A stretch of 64,000 nucleotides of DNA from assembly GCA_964519955.1 (NCBI GenBank), contig CAZFLM010000004.1:92274-156273 (forward strand), given 5' to 3'. Both the position numbers and the translations under genes were made by a program. This document shows, piece after piece, positions 18,291 to 26,760 of the stretch. The notes under the pieces were generated by a model. That model was not told the origin of the DNA and searched no databases. It saw nothing but the letters and a program-made list of their open reading frames with translations. Source of the stretch: CAZFLM01 sp964519955. Lineage in GTDB: Bacteria; Armatimonadota; Chthonomonadetes; Chthonomonadales; CAJBBX01. Each line of letters begins with the position of its first letter. Position 1 is the first letter of the stretch.

Positions 18291-19124
18291 ATGCGAAACA
18301 GACTGGTATGCTGCCTAACCGCACTCTCTGTCCTCGCGGCCCTCGGCGCCCCGCGCGCCAACGCCGAGCTGGTGGGCCTATCCTCCACCAACCCAGGCGT
18401 GCTCTACCGCATCGACCAGGCCACCGGAGCCGCCACCACCATCGTGTCGCTCCAGAGCACAGGAGCGAGCTTCACCGGCATCGACTTCCTGAACGGTGAG
18501 CTGTACGGCACGGACCTGTACCCGGACTACTACTACCTGGGCAAGATCAACCTGTCCACGGGCGCCGTGACCTACGTGAACAACCAGTCCGGCTCCGCCA
18601 ACTGGCACGGGCTGGCGGCCGATGACGCCAACGACCTGCTCTACTCGATCGACATCAACGACAGCTTCAAGCTGAAGTCGACCGATCTAGCGGGCAACGT
18701 AGCGGCCATCGGCACGGGGACCGGCATCGACGGGCGCGGCATGGCGTTCGACCCGAACACAGGCACCCTCTATGCCACCACCTGCGACGCGAACTACGGG
18801 CTCTCCCTCTACACCGTGAACACGTCGACCGGCCTCTCCTCGCTCGTCGGGTCGATGGGGATCACCAACTACTACGTGGGCCTGGCCTACGACCCGATCC
18901 TACAGATCCTGTACGCCAACACCGGCGCGATGGGCTCGGCCGACGATGGCAAGCTCTTCACCGTTAGCACCTCCACCGGCGCCGCCTCGCTCGTCGGCCT
19001 AAACATCCCCGGCGCGCAGCCGAACATCGACGGCCTCGCGTGGGTGCCCGAGCCGAGCGTGTTCGCCATGCTGGCGGCCGCGTCCATTCCGGCGCTGCTG
19101 CGGCGGCGGCGCCGGCGGGGGTAG
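18291..19124 (+). CDS. PEP-CTERM beta-propeller surface protein, tandem copy 1
   Basis: 277 residues from ATG 18291, with GGAGG 11 nt upstream. Residues 1-25 are a signal peptide (LVCCLTALSVLAALGAPRANA). The middle part has repeats with the pattern YRIDQATGAATTIVSL, GKINLSTGAVTYV, LYTVNTSTGLSSLV and LFTVSTSTGAASLV, the spacing expected of small beta-propeller blades. The C-terminus is a PEP-CTERM signal: WVPEPS, a hydrophobic segment, then seven basic residues. The protein is full-length homologous to the next gene. It should be processed by an exosortase and exported to the surface or matrix. The adhesive or structural role is inferred only. Confidence 0.9.
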   Translation: MRNRLVCCLTALSVLAALGAPRANAELVGLSSTNPGVLYRIDQATGAATTIVSLQSTGASFTGIDFLNGELYGTDLYPDYYYLGKINLSTGAVTYVNNQSGSANWHGLAADDANDLLYSIDINDSFKLKSTDLAGNVAAIGTGTGIDGRGMAFDPNTGTLYATTCDANYGLSLYTVNTSTGLSSLVGSMGITNYYVGLAYDPILQILYANTGAMGSADDGKLFTVSTSTGAASLVGLNIPGAQPNIDGLAWVPEPSVFAMLAAASIPALLRRRRRRG

Positions 19125-19191
19125 CTCGTCCGGTTCCGGCTGGGTACGGCGAGGCGCAGGTGCCGGCGCTTCCAGAACGACACCGGTAAAC

Positions 19192-19222
19192 CGAGGGCCG
19201 CGGGCACACCTCGCGGCCCTCG
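19192..19222 (+). terminator. Hairpin terminator after PEP-CTERM copy 1
   Basis: CGAGGGCCGCG and CGCGGCCCTCG give an 11-bp perfect stem with a 9-nt loop, 67 nt after the stop. It separates the two tandem copies into independent transcripts, in line with each having its own sigma-54 promoter. Confidence 0.75.
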
Positions 19223-19382
19223 TTGCCGAGAGCCGGAGCGCAGGCGACGCTCCGCCACGCACCGCCGCAACGTCCGCGCCGCCGCACCACGACGCCACCA
19301 ACTACATGCGCGCAGCCCGCCGCGGGCGCCTTGTGCGGCATCGCTCAGCCCCTGCGCGCTGCCGCTGGACCCATGGCCCGGT

Positions 19383-19398
19383 TGGCATGAAACATGCA
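19383..19398 (+). promoter_or_regulatory. Sigma-54 promoter of second tandem PEP-CTERM gene
   Basis: TGGCATGAAACATGCA has GG (19384-19385) and GC (19396-19397) separated by 10 nt. It aligns with the promoter of copy 1, including the shared AACATGC at the -12 side and the CCCGGTT(T)GGCA flank. The expected start is near 19409, about 60 nt before ATG 19469. Confidence 0.78.
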
Positions 19399-19468
19399 AC
19401 TGGGCAATTCAGAGCACCATAACAGCCGTTAGTGAAACCCACACACGGGGAATGGAGGACAGACTGCA

Positions 19469-20314
19469 ATGCGACTCAGGCTTGTATGCTGCCTCACCGC
19501 TCTCATCGCTCTCCTCGTCACAGGCGTCCCGCGCGCCGACGCCGACCTGATCGGCCTCTCGTCTACCGACCCGGGCATCGTCTACAGCATCGACCCCGGC
19601 ACGGGAGCTGCCACCGCAATTCTAACGCTCCAGGACACCGGTGCGAGCTTCACCGGCATCGACTTCATGAATGGCGACCTGTACGCCACCGACGTGTACC
19701 CGCCTGAGTGGCGCCTCGGGAAGATCGACATGAGCACCGGCGCCGTCACGATCGTGAGCACCCAGGGAGGGTCCAGCGACTGGCATGGCCTGGCCGCCGA
19801 CGACGCGAACGACATCTTCTATGCCATCGACATCGACGACGGCAACAAGCTCAAGACATTAGACCTGAGCGGCAACGTGACGACGATCGGGACGGGCACC
19901 GGCATCGACGGACGGGGCATGGCGTTCGACCCGATCACCGGCACCCTGTACGCCACGGGCTCCGACGGCTACTGGGTGCAGAGCCTCTACGCAATCGACA
20001 CGACGACAGGCGCGGCGTCGCTCATCGGCTCCACGGGCATCACCAGTTTCCGGATCGGCCTCGCCTTCGACCCGGTCGCCGGAGTGCTTTTCGCCAACAC
20101 CGGCAGCTCGGGGTTGTCCGATGACTGCAAGCTCTTCACCATCAACACGTCCACCGGCGCGGCCTCGCTCGTCGGCCCCAACGCCTTCACGTACGCGCCG
20201 GACATCGACGGTCTGGCGTGGCGAACAGACGTCCCGGTTCCGGAGCCCAGCGTACTGGCGCTCCTCCTCGGCGCGGCGGTTCCGGCACTGCTGCTGCGGA
20301 GACGCCGGCGCTAG
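19469..20314 (+). CDS. PEP-CTERM beta-propeller surface protein, tandem copy 2
   Basis: 281 residues; GGAGG lies 14 nt upstream, within GGAATGGAGGACAG. It has a signal peptide (LVCCLTALIALLVTGVPRADA), propeller-like repeats (YSIDPGTGAATAI, GKIDMSTGAVTIV, LYAIDTTTGAASLIG, LFTINTSTGAASLVG) and a PEP-CTERM tail (VPVPEPSVLALLLG plus a basic cluster). It is homologous to copy 1 along the whole length, including identical blocks such as GTGTGIDGRGMAFDP and NWHGLAADDAND/DWHGLAADDAND. The gene pair therefore arose by tandem duplication that also copied the promoter. A hairpin follows the stop. Confidence 0.9.
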   Translation: MRLRLVCCLTALIALLVTGVPRADADLIGLSSTDPGIVYSIDPGTGAATAILTLQDTGASFTGIDFMNGDLYATDVYPPEWRLGKIDMSTGAVTIVSTQGGSSDWHGLAADDANDIFYAIDIDDGNKLKTLDLSGNVTTIGTGTGIDGRGMAFDPITGTLYATGSDGYWVQSLYAIDTTTGAASLIGSTGITSFRIGLAFDPVAGVLFANTGSSGLSDDCKLFTINTSTGAASLVGPNAFTYAPDIDGLAWRTDVPVPEPSVLALLLGAAVPALLLRRRRR

Positions 20315-20358
20315 GGCACTGCGGGGCCGCCGTCGGCCCGGCGAACGAACGAAGCAAG

Positions 20359-20387
20359 GCGGGCCGTCCGGTGCACCGACGGCCCGC
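20359..20387. terminator. Hairpin terminator between convergent genes
   Basis: GCGGGCCGTC and GACGGCCCGC form a 10-bp stem with loop CGGTGCACC; an outer CGAAGC/GCTTCG pair extends it. It sits between the PEP-CTERM stop (20314) and the convergent gene end at 20423, and can serve both. Confidence 0.75.
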
Positions 20388-20422
20388 ATCGCTTCGTCAC
20401 CCATCTCAACTGCCGCATCGCG

Positions 20423-22492
20423 TCACCTCGGCAGGCGCACGACCTCCACGCCCTCCGCCCCGACGACTGCCGCGCTTACCACCGAGCCGCACGATACCTC
20501 CACCCCGATGGCGGACATCCCGTGGTTCGCCACTGCGACCACGACGTCGCCGCCCTGGCGCGCTGCCACCCACGACACATCGGCGGCGAGGGCGCCGCCC
20601 CCGCGAGCCGCCACGCGCACCGGCGACGCAGCGCCAAGAGCCCGGAACAGGTCGACGAAGAACTCCAGACGGCGCGCCGGCGTCTGCGACCCCTCGAGCA
20701 CATAGTCCGGGGTGGAGAGCCAGACGCTCCCCTTCCCATAGGCGTGACGGAGCAGTACAGGCAGCCTCGACGGCGTGGCCGCCACCACCTCCGCGTCAAC
20801 CGCCTGCACATCCTGCACCACGAACCACGGCTCGTCGTAGGACGGGCGCATCCCGCGGAGCGAACGTTGGAGGACGACTTGGCTCGCGCTCTCGGTGCGG
20901 CGCATGGAGAGGTCGCCCTTGCTCCACTCCGACCACTGGTGCGACAGGCCGATGGTCGCGCCCAGGAAGTCGGGGGCCTGGACGAACGCCTCGCGCAGCC
21001 GCATCTGGTTCACGTTGAGGTGCAGCATGCCGCCCTGCCGCACGTACGCCTTCAGCGTCCGCAAGAGCGCCGGCGTCATCGCGACCTCGCCCATCAACAC
21101 GACCGAGGGGTAGCGCGCGAGCCGGGCCGCGGTGATGTCCGAGGACACGATGTCGAACGGGCCGGCGGGCGTGGGCGCGAACGTGCCGGGGTAGTCCTTC
21201 CCGCCAGGCTTCCACCAGCCGGTCGTCCGCTCGAAGCCGGGCAGCAGCGCGTCGAGGTAGGCCGCCAGCATCGCGTCGCCGCGGGTCGGCGGCAGCTTGC
21301 CCCACACGGTCTGGTGCTCGATCCAGTCCCCGTGCAGGTGCCCCGGCGCCCACCCGCAGTCCCTGTCGACGAGCAGCGCCACCGGCACGATCGGCTCCAT
21401 CGGCTCGGGGTGGCGCTTCACGTCCTCCCAGAACGCCTTCAGCACCCGCCCCCATGCCGCCAGCTTGTACCCGTCCCCGTCGCGCGAGTAGAGGGGCTCG
21501 GTCTCCTGCATCGTCAGCACGCGGGCCCCGGATGCCCACGCGAGGTACAGGCAGCGTTTGAACCGCGAGGCGTCGTGGCCGGCGCCGGGGGCGGAGTTCG
21601 GGCCAGGCCACAGCGTCTTGTCCTCGGTGGGCACCTGGCCCTTGTGCCACGGCGAGACCCACACGCCCCAGGGCTTCGCGAACTGCGACGCGCCCCCGCG
21701 CAGGTAGGCGAGCTGCAGCTCCGTGGCTGGCAGCGCCTCCAGCAGCTCCCCCATCACCAGGTCGCCGCCCGCGCGGAACCCGCTGTGCTGCAGGCTGACG
21801 CACAGGTTCGGCAGGAACCGCACCCCGGGCCCCGATCGGTGCGCCAGATCGCCGATGCGCCGCAGCTCGCGTTCGAAGCGCCGCCGCCCGCCCACCCGAT
21901 CCGTGAAGTCGTAGAGCCACGGGGTCCGCGACCGGGAACTCGCGCGGAGGGCGTTCTGCAGGAAGTCCGCGTCCAGCTCCTCCGCATGGAGGCCGACGAA
22001 GAGCGGCCCCGCGCGCCGGGCGATCTCGCGGACGGTCTCCGGCGAGTGGATGTCGGGCGTGGTGTCGCCGCCGTACTCCGGGCCGCCGGGCTTGAACGCC
22101 GGACCGAGCCCTCGCCGCTGGCTCACCATGAACGAGAACCCGTTGGCCACGCAGGCATCCACATCGGCGAGAATGCCGTGCTCGGCATCCCACGGCGTGT
22201 TGCCCATCCCGTAGCCGGCCTTGGGGATCCAGACGAAGTTGCCCAGCCCCAGCTCGGCCAGCGCCCGGATGTTCGCCGCGCCGTGCGCATGGCCGCCAAC
22301 AAGTACGGCGGGGGATGGGGGTTGGGGACTGGGGGATGGCTTCGTCACGATGGGCGCGTCAGGCGCGAGCGCTGAGGCCATGGTCGCACAGCACGCAAGC
22401 AGCCCGGACAGCAACCCGGCTCCGCGCCCGAGGCTCCGGAACCGCAGCCATCCCCCATCCACCAGCCCCAACCCCCAAGTCCCAAGTCCCAT
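20423..22492 (-). CDS. Secreted glycoside-hydrolase-like protein, unknown specificity
   Basis: 689 residues from ATG 22492, whose A overlaps the stop of the upstream dehydrogenase (TGATG). A signal peptide is likely (LGRGAGLLSGLLACCATMASA) followed by a short proline-serine linker. The central part looks like a TIM-barrel carbohydrate enzyme, with FVWIPKAGYGMGNTPWD, FVGLHAEELDADFL and LYLAWASGARVLTMQETEPL as recognisable strand-helix blocks. After about residue 440 there is a class I glutamine-amidotransferase-like fold (YPSVVLMGEVAMTPALLRTL), as in the trimerisation domain of GH42 beta-galactosidases, and a beta-sandwich end. I cannot assign a GH family. The first residues are encoded by a heptamer repeat. 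An alternative start at MASALAP would lose the signal. Confidence 0.75.
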   Translation of the reverse strand: MGLGTWGLGLVDGGWLRFRSLGRGAGLLSGLLACCATMASALAPDAPIVTKPSPSPQPPSPAVLVGGHAHGAANIRALAELGLGNFVWIPKAGYGMGNTPWDAEHGILADVDACVANGFSFMVSQRRGLGPAFKPGGPEYGGDTTPDIHSPETVREIARRAGPLFVGLHAEELDADFLQNALRASSRSRTPWLYDFTDRVGGRRRFERELRRIGDLAHRSGPGVRFLPNLCVSLQHSGFRAGGDLVMGELLEALPATELQLAYLRGGASQFAKPWGVWVSPWHKGQVPTEDKTLWPGPNSAPGAGHDASRFKRCLYLAWASGARVLTMQETEPLYSRDGDGYKLAAWGRVLKAFWEDVKRHPEPMEPIVPVALLVDRDCGWAPGHLHGDWIEHQTVWGKLPPTRGDAMLAAYLDALLPGFERTTGWWKPGGKDYPGTFAPTPAGPFDIVSSDITAARLARYPSVVLMGEVAMTPALLRTLKAYVRQGGMLHLNVNQMRLREAFVQAPDFLGATIGLSHQWSEWSKGDLSMRRTESASQVVLQRSLRGMRPSYDEPWFVVQDVQAVDAEVVAATPSRLPVLLRHAYGKGSVWLSTPDYVLEGSQTPARRLEFFVDLFRALGAASPVRVAARGGGALAADVSWVAARQGGDVVVAVANHGMSAIGVEVSCGSVVSAAVVGAEGVEVVRLPR
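22463..22490. repeat. Heptamer array (CAGCCCC/AACCCCC/AAGTCCC)
   Basis: Units CAGCCCC, AACCCCC, AAGTCCC, AAGTCCC in register, directly after the stop of the dehydrogenase gene. On the minus strand the array encodes the first residues (GLGTWGLGL) of the downstream gene. Confidence 0.85.
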
Positions 22493-23574
22493 CACTTCCA
22501 AAGGTCGATCGGCTTCTCGTACGCCGGCGGGTCGTAGGGCCAGGTGATCTTGCGCCCCTCGCCCGCCGACTGGTAGGCGGCCAGGATGATCTTGAGCACC
22601 TCGCGGCCGTCCTCGCCCGTCTCGATGGGTTCCGCCTTCCCGTTCACGCAGTCGACGAAGTGCTGCATCTCGGCCGGGAACCCGTAGTTGAACGCCTCCT
22701 CGAACATCGTGAAGGTCCAGCCCTTCGTGATGTCCGCCTTCTCCACCGCGTAGCCGTAGCCGACCTCGGAGTAGGTCAGCAGCGCGTTGCCGCGCAGCAG
22801 GTCGGCGCGCGTGTTCCCCTTCGTGCCATAGATCTCCGCGCGATCGTCCACCCCGCCCGGCTTCGCCCACGAGTTCTCCGCCAGGCCGACCTTGCCGCCC
22901 TCGTACTCCACCACCACGATGCTGTGGTCCTCGCCGCGCGTCTTGTCGGCGTGCACGTAGGTGCCCAGCGTGGCGGAGACGCTCTTGACCGCCGGCTTGC
23001 CGAACACCCAGCGCGCGTACTCGATGGAGTGGCAGCCCATGTCCAGCATCACGCCGCCGCCGGAGCGGTTCACGTCCCAGAACCACGGCATGTGCGGCCC
23101 GTTGTGCTCCTCCCACTGCTTCACCAGGAACGGTTCGCCCAGGGCGCCCTCGTCCACCAGCTTCTTCGCCCGCACGTACTTCGGCGCGAAGAGCAGCTCC
23201 TCGGCGTACATCAGCAGCACGCCCGCCCGCTTGCACGCCTCGATCATGCGGTCCGCCTCGGCCAGCGTGCGGCAGAGCGGCTTCTCGATCGTGATGTGCT
23301 TCCCCGCGGCGGCGGCATCCAGCACGGCCTGGCAGTGCAGATCGTTCGGCAGCGCCAGCGTGACGAGCTGGATGTCCTTCTGCTCCAGCAGCGCGCGGTA
23401 GTCCTCGAACGCGTTCGGAATGCCGCGCTCCCGGGCGAACCGCTCCGCCTTGCCCGGCGTGGGCGACGCGACCGCCACCACCTCCGCCCCCGGCACGTAC
23501 TCCCGGAACGCGTGCGCGTGGATGTCCGCCACGAACCCGCTGCCGATGATCCCCACCTTCACGGTTGCCGCCAT
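22492..23574 (-). CDS. Gfo/Idh/MocA family oxidoreductase
   Basis: 360 residues from ATG 23574, which has GGAGG 6 nt upstream; the frame continues upstream only through heptamer repeats. The dinucleotide-binding motif is VKVGIIGSGFVADIHAHAF and the catalytic lysine motif is ITIEKPLCRTLAEADRMI. The C-terminal domain has VMLDMGCHSIEYARWVFG, a typical substrate-binding histidine segment. The family oxidises sugars or cyclitols with NAD(P). It is translationally coupled by a TGATG overlap to the secreted GH-like gene, suggesting that both act on the same carbohydrate. It is one of three family members in the window; they are not close copies. Confidence 0.92.
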   Translation of the reverse strand: MAATVKVGIIGSGFVADIHAHAFREYVPGAEVVAVASPTPGKAERFARERGIPNAFEDYRALLEQKDIQLVTLALPNDLHCQAVLDAAAAGKHITIEKPLCRTLAEADRMIEACKRAGVLLMYAEELLFAPKYVRAKKLVDEGALGEPFLVKQWEEHNGPHMPWFWDVNRSGGGVMLDMGCHSIEYARWVFGKPAVKSVSATLGTYVHADKTRGEDHSIVVVEYEGGKVGLAENSWAKPGGVDDRAEIYGTKGNTRADLLRGNALLTYSEVGYGYAVEKADITKGWTFTMFEEAFNYGFPAEMQHFVDCVNGKAEPIETGEDGREVLKIILAAYQSAGEGRKITWPYDPPAYEKPIDLWK

Positions 23575-23640
23575 ACCCCACCTCCAGATCGCGTGTTCCT
23601 GCTTCGGGGATTCGGCGAAGGACTGGGGGATACCTCTGAT

Positions 23641-23745
23641 GGGACTTGGGACTTGGGACTTGGGACTTGGGGATGGGGCGGCGCGCCGCACCCGCGCATC
23701 TCCAACCCCCAAGTCCCAAGTCCCAACCCCCAAGTCCCAAGTCCC
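23641..23745. repeat. Pair of inverted heptamer arrays forming a large potential hairpin
   Basis: Four units of GGGACTT (23641-23668) are followed by a GC-rich spacer containing GGCGGCGCGCCGC, and then by AACCCCC-(AAGTCCC)2-AACCCCC-(AAGTCCC)2 (23704-23745). The right array is the reverse complement type of the left, so the segment can fold into a long stem. It lies upstream of the dehydrogenase gene starting at 23574. Confidence 0.85.
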
Positions 23746-23876
23746 GCCGCCCGTTGCCGTCATCCCGTCAGGGATCTGCATTTGACGTTCGGCGTCCCCC
23801 TGCCCCCGTCGGCGCGTGGCCCGGGCGCAGCGCGCCGCTCCATGACAGGCAGCGCCCCAACATCCTCACCATCTGC

Positions 23877-24020
23877 ATGCGCCTGAAAGACGAGATCGAC
23901 GCGAATACCCGCACGCTCACCGGCGACACGACCTACACCCCCGCGGACCGCGCCCTCCTCGCCCAGTTCGCGGTGAAGCTCTACGAGAGCAGCGCGGTGA
24001 AGCAGATGCGGGTGGACTGA
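23877..24020 (+). CDS. Possible small protein, 47 residues
   Basis: MRLKDEIDANTRTLTGDTTY begins a 47-residue frame with strongly GC-biased third positions, like the real genes around it. It ends with VKQMRVD. No clear ribosome site precedes the ATG, so it may be the 3' remnant of a longer gene. I do not recognise it. It converges with the frameshifted AlbA_2 gene, 14 nt between stops. Confidence 0.45.
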   Translation: MRLKDEIDANTRTLTGDTTYTPADRALLAQFAVKLYESSAVKQMRVD

Positions 24021-24034
24021 GGGGGGCAGCCCAG

Positions 24035-25394
24035 CTAGCTGGCCCCACGGGTGAGTCGCCCGACCTCGTGCGCGATCGTGCCGACTGGCATCTCCGCGAA
24101 GTCGAACACCTCGTACAGCGGGCGTAGCAATTCGGCCAGGACCTCCGGCAGCGCAACGCGCACCTGCTGCACGGTCGCCCGTGTTACGGAGGTTGCCTCT
24201 TCGGCGCCGCCTCGGCCCTCCGGCGCCAGGTAGCCCGCCCAGTTCTCATTGGCCCATCGGGAGAGCCTCCGGCCGCTAAGCCCTGTCCAGCCCGCGCGGG
24301 CCAGGATGGGGGCCTCATCAGGTGCGCCGAGCCTGTCAGCCATCGAGGCTGCATGAAGGAGGCACTCCCCGGCTCGCCAGATCGGCAAGCCCGCGTCGAA
24401 GACGGTACCCGGCAAGATCCCGTTTCTGGGAGAGTCGTCCTGATGGCTGCGCAGGACGAAGAAGCGCCCTCCAGGATCAGCGCGCCAGAAGTCAATCTCG
24501 GTTGGCTCAATCCTGAGGTTTCCAGCGAGCCAGCATTCGATGATGCCGTGTCTCGCATACGGGGCGCGACCGTCACCGCTGAGGAACACAAACGGGGGCC
24601 AGCCACTATACTTCGGCACCGTTAGGAGCATGTCCCGCAGTTCCGTCGCCGTCGGCCTGGCGAGATCACCTACTAGGCAATAGGAGAACCACCAGAAGCC
24701 GCGTTGGAGGCGCTCAGAGACCGCCTGGTCGCGTATACCCGCCGACAACTCGCGGAATCGGGCGAGCGAGTCCTCAGTCCATTCCAGCAGAGCATCCCTC
24801 TGCGCGCTAACCATGGCGGGCTGCGTAGCCCCGTGCAGGATGTCACGAAAGGCACTCAGCAAGTCCTCCTTCGCCTCGAACATGCACCTGCGGATGAGCG
24901 CGTCCCACTCTTGCGCGGTCTCGATCCTCGCGCTAGATGGTCCTGGGCGGCGTATGTAGTACGCGTGCTCCTGCACGTGCTTGTTGCCAGGTCCGCTCTT
25001 CCTGGCACGCACCGGCACCTTCTGACCGCCCGGCACTGCTTATGACTGGATAGAACGAGCCGGTGACGGGGTGCCTAACGTTGTGCACCTGGCAGTGGAA
25101 AGCTGGCTCGGCGAACGCCTTCACGATACCGTTGACGGAGTCCTGGTCATAAGTCGCCAGTGATGAAGGGCGGTCGGGGGCCTCGCCGGCACCGTCTTCG
25201 CCTTCAGTGAAGCCGATCACGACATAGCCGCCTCCGTGGTTGGCCAGGGCAAGCAGCGCCTGGGCCAGGTCGGCCTTGCCCTCTGGCACAGCGAGGTCGA
25301 GCCATCCCTTGATCTCAACGTCCAGCGCCTCGTGCGGGTCCGCAAGGAGTCCCTCAAGCCGGGATCGTGCGTCGCTCTGCTGACGATCTGCCAT
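24035..25394 (-). pseudogene. AlbA_2 (Schlafen-like) ATP-binding protein, split by a frameshift
   Basis: Two frames form one gene. The first (25394 to about 25036) has the AlbA_2 core: DVEIKGWLDLAV and ALLALANHGGGYVVIGFTEG. The second (about 25036 to 24035) continues with GQKVPVRARKSG and a long helical region (RFRELSAGIRDQAVSERLQR, then FWWFSYCLVGDLARPTATEL). Removing one A from the ATAAGC at about 25044 would join PVI to AVPGGQKVPVRAR in a single frame of about 450 residues. AlbA_2 proteins are putative DNA- or RNA-binding ATPases seen in transcriptional regulators and defence loci. The break may be a real mutation, a programmed shift or a one-base sequence error. It is a single gene with no apparent partner. 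Confidence 0.8.
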
Positions 25395-25544
25395 TCCCAG
25401 CCTCCTCCCGACGGTACTACCACCCGGACCTACCTGCGCGGCCAGCCGGCGCCATTGGTGATCGGCGATCGGCGTCGGACGGCGCGTCTACCCCCTCTTC
25501 GCCGGACGTGGTGTATTGTCCTGCACGCCGATCATTCTGTGGGG

Positions 25545-25550
25545 TACAAT
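25545..25550 (+). promoter_or_regulatory. -10 box implying a leaderless transcript
   Basis: TACAAT ends 7 nt before the ATG at 25558, so transcription should begin at or next to the start codon. No Shine-Dalgarno sequence lies between. A good -35 box is not visible. Confidence 0.5.
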
Positions 25551-25557
25551 CACTACC

Positions 25558-26256
25558 ATGTTCACCCACACCGCCGCCTACTACGACCGCATCTACGCCT
25601 TCAAGGACTACGCCGGCGAGGCAGCGCGCCTGGTCGAGATCATTGACGCCGCCAACCCGGGCGCGCGCACGCTGCTCGACGTGGGCTCCGGCACTGGGGC
25701 GCACGCGCTGCACCTGGCCGAGCGCTTCGAGGTGGAGGGCGTCGACCTGCAGCCCGAACTGGTGGACATCGCGACGGAGAAGGTGCCGAAGGCGAGCTTC
25801 CGCGTGGCGGACATGCGCACCATGGACCTCGGCCGCACCTACGACGCCATCGTCTGCCTGTTCGGCGTCATCGCCTACGCGCGGGAGTTGGACGCGGTCA
25901 CCGAGGCGCTGCGGCGGATGGAGGCGCACCTAGCGCCCGGCGGCGTGGTGGTCGTGGAGCCCTTCATCACGCCCGAGAACTGGCGCCCGGCAGGCTGCCA
26001 CCTATCGGTGGTGGACGACGATGACCTGAAGGTGTGCCGGATGAACGCGTCGGGCCGCGTGGGCGACCTGGCGATCATCCACTTCCACTACCTAATCGGC
26101 ACCGCGGAGGGCGTGCGCCACGAGGAGGAGGAGCACGTGCTGGGGCTCTTCAGCGTGGACCAGATGCTCGGAGCGTTCACCGCGGCCGGTCTGGCTCCCC
26201 GCCACGAGCTGCCCGGCCTCGACGGCCGCGGGCTGTACGTGGCGACGCGGGGGTAG
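25558..26256 (+). CDS. SAM-dependent class I methyltransferase
   Basis: 232 residues. Motif I is LLDVGSGTGAHALHLA (about residues 40-55), with the acidic VEGVDLQPELVDIA, a VADMRTMDL region and YDAIVCLFGVIAY at motif IV. The N-terminus FTHTAAYYDRIYAFKDY is typical of small-molecule methyltransferases of the Methyltransf_25/11 type. The C-terminal half is a beta-rich cap (VVVEPFITPENWRP). The acceptor is unknown. It is divergent from the AlbA_2 gene and convergent with the ankyrin gene (3 nt between stops). It appears to be translated from a leaderless mRNA. Confidence 0.88.
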   Translation: MFTHTAAYYDRIYAFKDYAGEAARLVEIIDAANPGARTLLDVGSGTGAHALHLAERFEVEGVDLQPELVDIATEKVPKASFRVADMRTMDLGRTYDAIVCLFGVIAYARELDAVTEALRRMEAHLAPGGVVVVEPFITPENWRPAGCHLSVVDDDDLKVCRMNASGRVGDLAIIHFHYLIGTAEGVRHEEEEHVLGLFSVDQMLGAFTAAGLAPRHELPGLDGRGLYVATRG

Positions 26257-26259
26257 TCG

Positions 26260-26760
26260 CTACCTCCGCCTCTGCTCCCGCTTGGCGGCTGCCTCGACCA
26301 TGGCGCGGACCTTAGGGCTCCCCTGTTCGCGCGCCATAGCCAGGGGAGTCTTCGCCCACCTCGAGTAGTGGCTCGACACGCGTACCCCATGCCTCAGCAA
26401 CAGACGAACGATGTCCGGCCGGTCCGTCATGATCGCATTGCCGATCCCATCCACTGGGTTCGCGCCGCGCTCCAAGAGCAACCGCACCGTGTCGGTGTGC
26501 CCGTTGTGCGCCGCGATCTGGATGGCGGATAGCCCCTTGAGTCCGCGAACGTTCGGGTCGATGCCCGCGTCCAGGTAGCGGCGGACGCGGGCATCGTCTC
26601 CCACCCATGCACCCTGGACGAAGTCATAGTTGTCGCGCCAGCGCTTGGCCGCGTACGCGCCGCCCAGCACGATGGCGACAACGAGCAGTGTGCAGCCTCG
26701 TGCAAGCACGCGGCGGGTCCGCAGCGCAGCGGTTGTGCCCGCCGTCCCCTCACTTCCCAC
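26260..26760 (-). CDS. Membrane-anchored ankyrin-repeat protein
   Basis: 166 residues from a GTG at 26760, overlapping the end of the upstream GYF-domain gene by 11 nt. One transmembrane segment is visible (TLLVVAIVLGGAYAA, about residues 24-38). Three ankyrin-like repeats follow (AGIDPNVRGLKGLSAIQIAA, LLLERGANPVDGIGNAIM, RHGVRVSSHYSRWAKTPLAM). An internal GTG before LARGCTLL is an alternative start. The likely role is protein binding at the membrane. The overlap suggests cotranslation with the upstream membrane protein. Confidence 0.8.
   Translation of the reverse strand: MGSEGTAGTTAALRTRRVLARGCTLLVVAIVLGGAYAAKRWRDNYDFVQGAWVGDDARVRRYLDAGIDPNVRGLKGLSAIQIAAHNGHTDTVRLLLERGANPVDGIGNAIMTDRPDIVRLLLRHGVRVSSHYSRWAKTPLAMAREQGSPKVRAMVEAAAKREQRRR

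Noticed and set aside
20522..23886. Two long plus-strand frames antisense to the GH-like and dehydrogenase genes
   Set aside because: Low-complexity Arg/Pro/His translation, no ribosome site, and clear coding on the minus strand.
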